A stretch of DNA of 51,355 nucleotides, from NCBI RefSeq assembly GCF_020554845.1, contig NZ_JAJCIA010000029.1, positions 1 to 51,355 of the forward strand. The letters are read 5' to 3'. The notes under the pieces are model-generated. The model was not told where the DNA came from, did not search any database, and worked only from the letters and a program-made list of their open reading frames with translations. This stretch comes from Blautia faecis. Lineage in GTDB: Bacteria; Bacillota; Clostridia; Lachnospirales; Lachnospiraceae. The translations under genes were made by a program, and so were the position numbers. Positions 27,122 to 34,449 of the stretch are shown here, in pieces; position 1 is the stretch's first letter; each line of letters opens with the position of its first letter.

Positions 27122-27466
27122 ATGGAACAAAACCAATTAAAGTCCAAAATGTCCTGGTCAGATTTCAAATTAAACAGTGACGGCATGGTTCCGGTTATTG
27201 TGCAGGATCACAAAACAAACGAAGTTCTTATGCTTGCGTACATGAACGAGGAAGCATATCTGACCACTCTGAAGCTGGGAAAAATGACTTACTGGAGCCG
27301 CAGCCGCAACGAGCTCTGGACCAAAGGACTAACCTCCGGTCATGTTCAGTATGTGAAATCATTGACTATTGACTGTGATAATGATACAATTCTGGCAAAA
27401 GTAGAGCAGGTAGGGGCTGCATGCCATACCGGAAACCGGACATGCTTTTTTACCCCATTGCTCTAA
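27122..27466 (+). CDS. hisI: Phosphoribosyl-AMP cyclohydrolase
   Basis: Opens the adenine ring of phosphoribosyl-AMP, the third step of histidine synthesis, with zinc. The 114-residue product is the HisI domain alone, without a HisE fusion. It has [35 protein letters not shown], the DCDNDT metal site, and the zinc cysteines in [18 protein letters not shown] precedes the ATG by nine bases. A separate hisE gene, if any, is elsewhere. It ends the his cluster; a palindromic repeat begins right at its stop codon. Confidence 0.95.
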   Translation: MEQNQLKSKMSWSDFKLNSDGMVPVIVQDHKTNEVLMLAYMNEEAYLTTLKLGKMTYWSRSRNELWTKGLTSGHVQYVKSLTIDCDNDTILAKVEQVGAACHTGNRTCFFTPLL

Positions 27467-27551
27467 AGCCTGTTTGAAAAATCATTCCTGCAATCTGCAC
27501 GCCCCACTTTGCGATATATTTTGCAGAAAGCCTTTTTCAAACACGCTCTAA
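27464..27551. repeat. Hairpin-forming intergenic repeat, copy 1
   Basis: An 88-base element whose ends, AGCCTGTTTGAAAAA and TTTTTCAAACACGCT, are inverted. Inside lies CTGCAATCTGCACGCCCCAC, most of which recurs unchanged in the copy at 39440-39526. The outer stem differs between copies by paired changes. It starts at the hisI stop codon. Confidence 0.85.
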
Positions 27552-27579
27552 AAAAGACTGCAAAAGGTAAAATTATTAC

Positions 27580-29010
27580 ATGAAAAAACAAGTGAAAAAC
27601 GGTGTGATCAAAGTTCTGATCCTGGTTCTGATTCTGGCAGGCGCGTATGGGCTGTGGTGTCATTTTCTTACAGATAATGTAATCTGGAAGAAGCTTAAAA
27701 TAAACGGCATAGCCATTCAGGGAATGACCAAAGAGGAAGCCATTGACGCAATTTCAAAAGATTTTCAGGAAAAATATGAGGACACACAGATGACCATTAC
27801 CCTGAACGGAAAGAACTTTAAGGTATCCATCTATCCTGTTCTCGGTCTTGATGTAAAATCAATTGTAGAAAGTGCCTATGCTCTTGGACATGGTGCCTGG
27901 TTTACTCATGGAACTGACCGCATCGAACTGATGAACAGCAAGACAAAGGAAAAAGTCACCCTTATGCCGGAAGCCCGAAATAAAGACGAACTGGACAAGA
28001 TTCTGGAGGATGCCGGAATTTCAAAGGGATCCACCACTATACAGACTTCCTGTGAACTTACAGATACAGAGCTGGTTATCACTAAGGGAAAAACCGGAAT
28101 CGGTCCGGATATGGATGCACTGAAAGAAGCGATTCTAAAAGCAATTTCCATAGAAGATTATGAAGCTGTTATCGAATGTCCTACTATGAAGACACCGCCA
28201 GAGGAACTGGATCTGGAAGCCTATTATGAAAAAGTACATACAGAAGCCACAGATGCTTCTCTGGGGGAAAATAATGAAATTATTCCGGCAGTTACCGGAA
28301 TTTCATTTGATGTAAAGTCAGCTGCAAAGAAGCTGGAAAAAGCAAAAGAAGGTGCAGAGATCACCATTCCCCTTGAAATTACCCTGCCCGAAGTTTCTAC
28401 AGAAGAGATAGAAGCCCTTCCTTATCTGAATCTTCTTGGTACTTATACTACATATGGCGGCGGTACCGAAAACCGTGTTGCCAATTTGAAGCTTGCCGTG
28501 GAAGCCTGTGATGGAGTGGAACTTCAGCCAGGACAGATTTTTTCCTACAACGATACTTTAGGTCCACGTACTGAGGAACGAGGGTACAGGGAAGCAACTG
28601 TAATTGTAGGAGGCGAACATGCCCAGGATATCGGAGGCGGAATCTGCCAGATTTCCACTACGTTGTTTATGGCATGCCTGCAGTCTGATCTGACCATTGT
28701 TGAGCGTCATAATCACGCTGCCCGCATTGATTATGTTGAGGATGGTCTGGACGCAGCAGTGGTGTGGGGAGGTCAGGATTTCCGTTTTCAGAATAATACT
28801 GCTTATCCAATTAAAATTGAAGCCTCTTACGATGAAAAAGAGGAAGCCGTAACGGTATCCATTTACGGAACCAAAACTGACAATAATACGGTAGAGATTA
28901 CTACAGAGCATTCCGATCCAAACACCTGTAAAACCTACCGCAGTGTCTACGATGAGAATGGAACACTTCTCCGCACAGATGAAGTCGGGTACAGTAAATA
29001 CAAGCAATAA
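27580..29010 (+). CDS. VanW-family protein with peptidoglycan-binding-like repeats
   Basis: A 476-residue protein with one N-terminal membrane segment (about 9-26) and an extracellular remainder. Two YoaR-like alpha/beta modules follow (about 40-135 and 140-260, the first with INGIAIQGMTKEEAIDAI). Then comes the VanW domain (about 285-420), with GQIFSYNDTLGPRTEERGY, GGGICQISTTLFMACL and NHAARIDYVEDGLDAAVVW. Proteins of this make-up are common in clostridia and are thought to act on or bind the cell wall; no reaction is proven. vanW was named for a vancomycin cluster, but nothing here points to resistance. It is a single-gene unit between the his operon and the cobalamin-controlled operon. Confidence 0.88.
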   Translation: MKKQVKNGVIKVLILVLILAGAYGLWCHFLTDNVIWKKLKINGIAIQGMTKEEAIDAISKDFQEKYEDTQMTITLNGKNFKVSIYPVLGLDVKSIVESAYALGHGAWFTHGTDRIELMNSKTKEKVTLMPEARNKDELDKILEDAGISKGSTTIQTSCELTDTELVITKGKTGIGPDMDALKEAILKAISIEDYEAVIECPTMKTPPEELDLEAYYEKVHTEATDASLGENNEIIPAVTGISFDVKSAAKKLEKAKEGAEITIPLEITLPEVSTEEIEALPYLNLLGTYTTYGGGTENRVANLKLAVEACDGVELQPGQIFSYNDTLGPRTEERGYREATVIVGGEHAQDIGGGICQISTTLFMACLQSDLTIVERHNHAARIDYVEDGLDAAVVWGGQDFRFQNNTAYPIKIEASYDEKEEAVTVSIYGTKTDNNTVEITTEHSDPNTCKTYRSVYDENGTLLRTDEVGYSKYKQ

Positions 29011-29023
29011 CCCTATAAATCTA

Positions 29024-29052
29024 TTGATTTCGACATAACGGTCTGCTATAAT
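29024..29052 (+). promoter_or_regulatory. Sigma-A promoter of the corrinoid uptake operon
   Basis: TTGATT (29024-29029), 17 bases, TATAAT (29047-29052). Transcription from about 29059 would include the whole riboswitch leader before the surface-protein gene at 29485. Confidence 0.85.
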
Positions 29053-29124
29053 GAGGTGAATTGAATAAATCCGTTTTCAGTGCCAGACATATCTGTCTGC
29101 TACAGCGTGCAGATTGTGGGAATA

Positions 29125-29275
29125 TTTTTTCAACACGCTCTAAGAGGGAATCAGGTGAAAGTCCTGAACGATCCGGTCACTGTAACCAGGGAGTAGAATC
29201 CAGTGAAACCATTGGTATATTGCTGAGAAGGATGGATTCTGTGTTGATCTGTAAGTCAGGAAACCTGCTGAATTC
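29125..29275 (+). ncRNA. Cobalamin riboswitch
   Basis: The core GAGGGAATCAGGTGAAAGTC, then CCGGTCACTGTAACCAGGGAG, and finally the B12 box GTCAGGAAACCTGCT (29255-29269) match the cobalamin riboswitch in order and spacing. The CCTGCT at the end of the B12 box (29264-29269) can pair with AGCAGG (29370-29375) in the terminator downstream. This gives a simple off-switch: ligand frees the terminator. It indicates that the four genes that follow handle cobalamin or related corrinoids. Confidence 0.92.
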
Positions 29276-29350
29276 GTTTAATGAAAGCTTCCGAAGAAAG
29301 TACTTCATTCTCATTAATATATTTGATAATACAATATATTGAATTTTTAG

Positions 29351-29384
29351 TGCCTGTTTTCTCAGAGGAAGCAGGCATTTTTTT
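29351..29384 (+). terminator. Riboswitch expression-platform terminator
   Basis: TGCCTGTTTTCT and AGGAAGCAGGCA form a 12-bp stem with two G-U pairs and a three-base loop, followed by TTTTTTT. It lies between the B12 box and the first gene, as expected for transcriptional control. Confidence 0.92.
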
Positions 29385-29484
29385 GAAATAATCCTGTCAG
29401 GATTGCCCATTGTACAAACAGGCTCCAGAAGCAATTGGGATTTATTCAAATTATAAAATAATAGGAAGAATCGAGGAAAAAGAA

Positions 29485-32094
29485 ATGAAAAGAAATTCAA
29501 AACGCTTTCTTGCACTGTTCCTTTCCGTCGCGATGACGGTCACTCCTGCTGTACTTACACAGGCAGAAAATGAGGATGCAAACGTACAGGTTTCTGTTAC
29601 ACCAACTCCAGAAACAGAGGCGGAGAAGACTGTTGTTGCTGCTGAGACTCCTGTGCAGGAAAACGTAACAACTGAAGAAGAAAACACCGAAACTACAGCA
29701 ACTCCGGCAGCCGGGGACGCCTCCGCTGTGGAAGAGACACCTGCAGTTACAGAAGCACCTGCCTCTGAGACCACTCCTGCGGTTACTGCATCCCCTGCTG
29801 AAGAAAGCAAAAATGAGGAAGCAGAAGCTCCACAGCCTACAGCTGCACCAGAGCCAACTGCTACTCCACAGCCAACTGCAACCCCGGAGCCAACTGCCAC
29901 TCCACAGCCAACTGCAGCTCCAACCCAGGCACCATCTCAGAATGAAATTACAGACGCCGGAATCAAGCTTGAAAAAGAAAACGGTGATGAATTTGCAATG
30001 TTCGTAATCACCGGTTCCACTGTAAAGGTTTCGGAGGATAAATATATTGTCACACTTTCTACCGCAAAACAGAATTATGACATGATCTATCTTGGCAGTG
30101 CCAGTGACTCTGATAAAGAAGCAAATTCCATCAAAGGAGTAGAGAACAGTGCAGGAGGCTATACCTACACCTTTGAAGTTACTGCAAGCAAGGAAGCTCA
30201 GACAATAGCAGTCGTTCCTCATTCCAAGAAGAGCCAGAACTGGTACGCAAAGGGTATATTGACGATTACCGTACCGGCGGTTCCAGGATATGGAGAGGCT
30301 GCTCCAACACCGGAACCAACTGTTTCCCCAGAGCCTACCGAAGCACCGGTTGAGACTCCTGCACCAACTGAAACTCCAGTGCCAAGCACAACTCCGGAAG
30401 CAACCACCACCCCAGAGCCAACAGCAACCCCTGCTCCAGGCAGCTGTGCAAGCGGAATTTATAATATTACAGTAAACTCCAGTTCATCTATGTTCCGTGT
30501 AATTGACTGTGTCCTTACTTCCAAAAACGGAAAAATGACAGCTGTTCTTACTTTAAGCGGAACTGGTTACGACTATCTATGTCTGGGAACAAAAGAAGAA
30601 GCTGCCGCAGCAGATTCCTCCACCTGGGTTCCATATGTGGCAGACGCAAATGGCAAATATACATATGAGATTCCTGTTGAAGCCCTGGACAATGGAATTG
30701 CAGTTGCTGCTTTTTCCCACAAAAACCAGATCTGGTATGACAGGATCCTGACTTTCCAGTCCAGCACTTTAAATAAGATAGGTGACGTACAGGATGATCC
30801 GCAGCCAGATACTGCTCCTGACACAACAATCACAGCAACTCCTGCACCCACTGCAAAACCAAATAAAAAACCGACAGCAACTCCTACACCAACAGCAACT
30901 CCAAAGCCAGACAAGAAACCGGAAGAGGAATCCAAATACGAATCTGACTTAAGCGGCGGAACAGCATCTGTAAACAGTTCTACTACATTAGCAGATGGAA
31001 CCTATACTCCTGACAGTTTCTCCTGGTCTGGTGGTTCTGGAAAGGTCAGCATTTCCTGTAACAAAGTTACGGTAACAAATGGTCAGGCATATGCGACTAT
31101 TGTATTCAGCAGTGAATATTACGGTTATGTAAAAGCCAATGGAAATAAATACTACGGTGCATGCGGCGGCGGAACTTCTACTTTCACAATTCCGGTAGCA
31201 CTGAACCAGAATAATACGATCATTGGTATGACAACCAGAATGTCCCAGGCTCATGAAATCACTTACACCATTTATATCGCTTTAAAGGGTGCAAACGATC
31301 CGAAGAAAACAGACAAGGATAACCCGGCAGATGACAACAGCATGCTTTCCACAGGAAACAAGAAGCTGGATGATTCTGCACCAGAGATCACAGGTCTTGA
31401 GTATAAAGACGAAACTACTCTTGAGCATGCAAAATACTTTAAGCTTTATCACTACGCAAAGGGTATTACCCTTCTTGAAGTAGATATGACAACAGATACT
31501 GCAAGAAAACCGGAAACTGTTGATTCCGGAAAAGAAAATGCAAAAACAGAAGCTGCTGATTCCCAGGAACTTACAGGTACAGAAAAGCTCTACATGGGCA
31601 ATGTTGTAAAATACCTGATCGTACCTGAGGGTGCTGTTATCCCTGCAGGACTTGATAAAGATGTAATCGTAATCAACCAGCCGGTAGAATCTGCTTATGT
31701 GGCTTCCACAGATGCTCTTAACATTTTGGATAAGCTTGATCTTACAGACAAAGTTACTGCTCTTGGAATGGAAAAAGAGGACTGTACGGTAGACAGCCTT
31801 ACAGCTGCTCTGGAAGATGGTTCCGTAACTTTTGCAGGAAAAGATGAAGATACAGATTACAAAGCTCTTGTAAAGAGTCAGTGCGGTATTTCTATCCTTT
31901 CTTCTGATATTCTCCCGACAGAGGAAGCAGACACAGAAGCAAAAGAAAACCTTCTGAAAGATTCCGCAGAGAAATATTCCACTCTGAAAATCCCGTTTAT
32001 CGTAGACCGTTCTGCAGATGAAAAGGATGACAATGCAAAAGCTGAGTGGGAAAAAGCTTACGAAGCAATTTTTGTAACTGATGAGGAAGAATAA
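29485..32094 (+). CDS. Large secreted corrinoid-operon protein: three beta-rich modules plus a half binding-protein domain
   Basis: The 869-residue product has a signal peptide (MKRNSKRFLALFLSVAMTV, cleavage near TQA-EN) and a Thr/Glu/Pro-rich stretch with PTATPEP repeats. Three related modules of about 100 residues follow (about 152-267, 319-427, 502-601), joined by Pro-rich linkers. Modules 1 and 2 share YDYLCLG/YDMIYLG, YTYEIPV/YTFEV and SHKNQIWYDRILTF/SHKKSQNWYAKGILTI. Residues 631-869 resemble the N-lobe of the next protein (APEITGLEY against APEIAGLTY; YLIVPEG; FAGK..DY). I cannot name the modules; a NEAT-like sandwich is possible. No LPXTG, lipobox or S-layer repeat is seen. I infer it captures corrinoids at the surface and hands them on. 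Start at 29485 follows GAGGAAAAAG; 25 earlier codons are open. Confidence 0.8.
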   Translation: MKRNSKRFLALFLSVAMTVTPAVLTQAENEDANVQVSVTPTPETEAEKTVVAAETPVQENVTTEEENTETTATPAAGDASAVEETPAVTEAPASETTPAVTASPAEESKNEEAEAPQPTAAPEPTATPQPTATPEPTATPQPTAAPTQAPSQNEITDAGIKLEKENGDEFAMFVITGSTVKVSEDKYIVTLSTAKQNYDMIYLGSASDSDKEANSIKGVENSAGGYTYTFEVTASKEAQTIAVVPHSKKSQNWYAKGILTITVPAVPGYGEAAPTPEPTVSPEPTEAPVETPAPTETPVPSTTPEATTTPEPTATPAPGSCASGIYNITVNSSSSMFRVIDCVLTSKNGKMTAVLTLSGTGYDYLCLGTKEEAAAADSSTWVPYVADANGKYTYEIPVEALDNGIAVAAFSHKNQIWYDRILTFQSSTLNKIGDVQDDPQPDTAPDTTITATPAPTAKPNKKPTATPTPTATPKPDKKPEEESKYESDLSGGTASVNSSTTLADGTYTPDSFSWSGGSGKVSISCNKVTVTNGQAYATIVFSSEYYGYVKANGNKYYGACGGGTSTFTIPVALNQNNTIIGMTTRMSQAHEITYTIYIALKGANDPKKTDKDNPADDNSMLSTGNKKLDDSAPEITGLEYKDETTLEHAKYFKLYHYAKGITLLEVDMTTDTARKPETVDSGKENAKTEAADSQELTGTEKLYMGNVVKYLIVPEGAVIPAGLDKDVIVINQPVESAYVASTDALNILDKLDLTDKVTALGMEKEDCTVDSLTAALEDGSVTFAGKDEDTDYKALVKSQCGISILSSDILPTEEADTEAKENLLKDSAEKYSTLKIPFIVDRSADEKDDNAKAEWEKAYEAIFVTDEEE

Positions 32095-32151
32095 ATTACT
32101 ATTCTTCACCATATGCACAGTAGCAAGAATAATCAGCAGGAGAAAATAAAA

Positions 32152-33351
32152 ATGTATGACAAAAAGCTGAAATATAAAATTTTAAGTATTTTTGCAACAA
32201 CAGTTATGACATTTACTGCCATTACTCCGGTATGGGCAGAAGAGGAGAACCTGGAAGCAGATGCTTCCGGGGAGACTTCTTCTGACACATCAGAAAAAAA
32301 TGCTGCACCTGAAATTGCAGGTCTGACCTATGAATCCGCCATGGATCTGTCTTTTGCAGAATGCTTTGACGTGTATTATTACAATGACGGTTACAAACTT
32401 CTGGACATCCATGATGATGCCAGATATCTGATCGTCCCAGAGGGCAAAGAGGCACCTGATGATCTGGATCCTGAAATCCAGATCCTTCAGCAGCCACTTG
32501 ACACCATCTACATGGCAGCCACTTCCCCGATGGCATTGTTCGATGCAATCGGAAGTGTAGACTCCATCAAGCTGTCAGGTCTTGATGCTTCCGGTTGGTA
32601 TATCCAGTCAGCAGCTGATGCTATCAATAACGGCGAAATGACCTTTGCGGGAAAATACGATGAACCGGATTACGAGCTTCTGGTAGGTGACGACTGTGAT
32701 CTTGCAATAGAGTCTACCATGATCCTTCATGCACCGAAGGTACAGGAGATGATCGAAACTCTTGGAATTCCTGTTTTCACCGATCGCTCCAGCTATGAGA
32801 GCCAGCCCCTTGGACGTACAGAGTGGATCAAGCTTTATGGCGCAATGATGAACAAAGAAGAGGAGGCAAAGACCTTCTTTGACCAGCAGGCACAGGTTAT
32901 TGAGAAGCTAAAGGACTTTACAAATACAGAAAAAACAGTTGCATTTTTCTACATCAATACCAGCGGTTCTCCTGTAGTACGTAATCCTAAAGATTATATT
33001 TCCAGCATGATCGAGATTGCCGGTGGAAGAAATGCATTCGCAGATCTTCAGGATGACAGTGGAAAAACTTCCGTTGCCATTACCATGGAGGAATTCTATA
33101 ATACTGCGTCAGATGCAGATTATCTGATCTACAACTCCAGTATTGATGCGTCTGTAAAAAGCATAGACGATCTTCTTGCAAAAGAAAGTCTGATGGCTGA
33201 TTTTAAAGCCGTAAAAGAGGGAAATGTCTGGGTAACTGATGATTCCATGTACCAGCATACAGATACAATTGGTGAACTGATCACAGATCTGAACCTGATG
33301 CTTACCGGCGGAAGTGAAGAGGATATGACTTTTCTTCATAAGCTGAGCTGA
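32152..33351 (+). CDS. Corrinoid ABC transporter substrate-binding protein (BtuF-like), no lipobox
   Basis: A 399-residue exported protein of the class III metal-chelate binding family. The signal peptide is MYDKKLKYKILSIFATTVMT with cleavage near VWA-EE. The N-lobe (about 45-230) has RYLIVPEGKEAPDD and IPVFTDRSSYES; the C-lobe contains FFYINTSGSPVVRNPKDYI, MIEIAGGRNAF and KEGNVWVTDDSMYQHT. Gram-positive binding proteins normally carry a lipobox cysteine; here there is none, so retention at the membrane must work another way, such as an uncleaved signal or binding to the surface protein. Riboswitch control and the following BtuC/BtuD-type genes support corrinoids as ligand; heme or siderophore remains possible. 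CAGGAGAA precedes the ATG at 32152. Confidence 0.85.
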   Translation: MYDKKLKYKILSIFATTVMTFTAITPVWAEEENLEADASGETSSDTSEKNAAPEIAGLTYESAMDLSFAECFDVYYYNDGYKLLDIHDDARYLIVPEGKEAPDDLDPEIQILQQPLDTIYMAATSPMALFDAIGSVDSIKLSGLDASGWYIQSAADAINNGEMTFAGKYDEPDYELLVGDDCDLAIESTMILHAPKVQEMIETLGIPVFTDRSSYESQPLGRTEWIKLYGAMMNKEEEAKTFFDQQAQVIEKLKDFTNTEKTVAFFYINTSGSPVVRNPKDYISSMIEIAGGRNAFADLQDDSGKTSVAITMEEFYNTASDADYLIYNSSIDASVKSIDDLLAKESLMADFKAVKEGNVWVTDDSMYQHTDTIGELITDLNLMLTGGSEEDMTFLHKLS

Positions 33352-33395
33352 CAGCAGGTTCTGTTGTAAATGAAACAAAAATGGAGAAAAATAAA

Positions 33396-34448
33396 ATGAG
33401 CAATCAATCCGCTGGAACCAGCTTCCACATGGAAAATTTTAAGAGACGATCTCGTTACGCTATGGTTTTCATTCTGCTGATCCTGGCCTTTGGCCTGATC
33501 ACAGTTTTGAATATCAACACAGGAAATGTTCATATTTCTCTGTCTGAGATCATAGATATCCTGCTGAAAAAAGCCACAGATACAAAAGAATACAGCATCA
33601 TCTGGAAAATCCGTCTTCCCAGGATCCTGATGGCTGCCATTCTTGGAGGTGCCTTATCCCTATCTGGTTTTCTTCTCCAGACCTTTTTTGAAAATCCCAT
33701 TGCAGGACCTTTTGTTCTGGGAATTTCTTCCGGTGCGAAAATGGTAGTAGCTCTTACCATGATTTATTATCTTGGCAGAGCCGTAAACGTAACTTCTTAC
33801 ACTCTGATCATTGCAGCTTTTATTGGTTCCCTGATTTCCATAGGTTTTATTCTTCTGATTTCAAAAAGGATCAAGCACATGGCCACCCTTCTGGTTGCCG
33901 GAATCATGATTGGCTATATCTGTTCTGCAGTAACTGATTTTGTGGTAACTTTTGCAGATGATTCCGATATTGTAAATCTTCACGGATGGTCACAGGGAAG
34001 CTTCTCCGGTATGAGCTGGAGTAACGTTTACATTTCCTGTGTGGTGGTAGGAATTACCCTGGCCCTGACCTTCCTGCTGTCAAAGCCCATCGGTGCTTAT
34101 CAGCTGGGAGAAGCTTATGCACAAAGCATGGGCGTAAATATCAAATTCTTCCGTGTTGCATTGATTTTGCTTTCCAGTATTTTATCAGCAACTGTAACTG
34201 CTTTTGCAGGACCGATTTCTTTCGTTGGAATTGCAGTCCCATTTCTGATGAAAAGAAGCTTCGGCACATCCAGACCACTTATAATCATTCCGGGAACATT
34301 CCTGGGCGGTGCAGTTTTCTGTATGATGTGTGACCTGATTGCCAGAATGGCTTTTGCCCCTCTGGAGCTGAATATCAGTACCGTTACCTCCATCTTTGGA
34401 GCACCTGTTGTTATTTTCATGATGTTGCGGAAGAAGAGAGGAAACTGA
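33396..34448 (+). CDS. FecCD/BtuC-family ABC transporter permease
   Basis: A 350-residue membrane protein with about ten transmembrane helices, of the FecCD type that imports cobalamin, heme and siderophores. Conserved segments are IWKIRLPRILMAAILGGALSL, GPFVLGISSGAKMVV, MGVNIKFFR and AFAGPISFVGIAVPFL, where the last contacts the ATPase. The start is placed at 33396, five codons after an earlier ATG, because that earlier stretch contains the GGAGAAA ribosome site. It follows the binding-protein gene by 44 bases and is one base ahead of the ATPase gene. Only one permease gene is present, so a homodimer is expected. Confidence 0.93.
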   Translation: MSNQSAGTSFHMENFKRRSRYAMVFILLILAFGLITVLNINTGNVHISLSEIIDILLKKATDTKEYSIIWKIRLPRILMAAILGGALSLSGFLLQTFFENPIAGPFVLGISSGAKMVVALTMIYYLGRAVNVTSYTLIIAAFIGSLISIGFILLISKRIKHMATLLVAGIMIGYICSAVTDFVVTFADDSDIVNLHGWSQGSFSGMSWSNVYISCVVVGITLALTFLLSKPIGAYQLGEAYAQSMGVNIKFFRVALILLSSILSATVTAFAGPISFVGIAVPFLMKRSFGTSRPLIIIPGTFLGGAVFCMMCDLIARMAFAPLELNISTVTSIFGAPVVIFMMLRKKRGN

Positions 34449-34449
34449 A

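Noticed and set aside
27580..29010. VanW protein considered as vancomycin resistance
   Set aside because: No vanHAX ligase/dehydrogenase genes or vanRS pair lie nearby; VanW-domain proteins are common in susceptible clostridia.
29497..30222. A 241-codon minus-strand frame rich in Cys, Ser and Trp opposite the surface protein
   Set aside because: It is the antisense of the Pro/Thr-rich repeats (GGCTG-type words); the plus-strand protein has a signal peptide and sits behind a riboswitch.
31282..32118. A 278-codon minus-strand frame opposite the end of the surface protein
   Set aside because: Antisense shadow of the domain that aligns with the next gene product on the plus strand.
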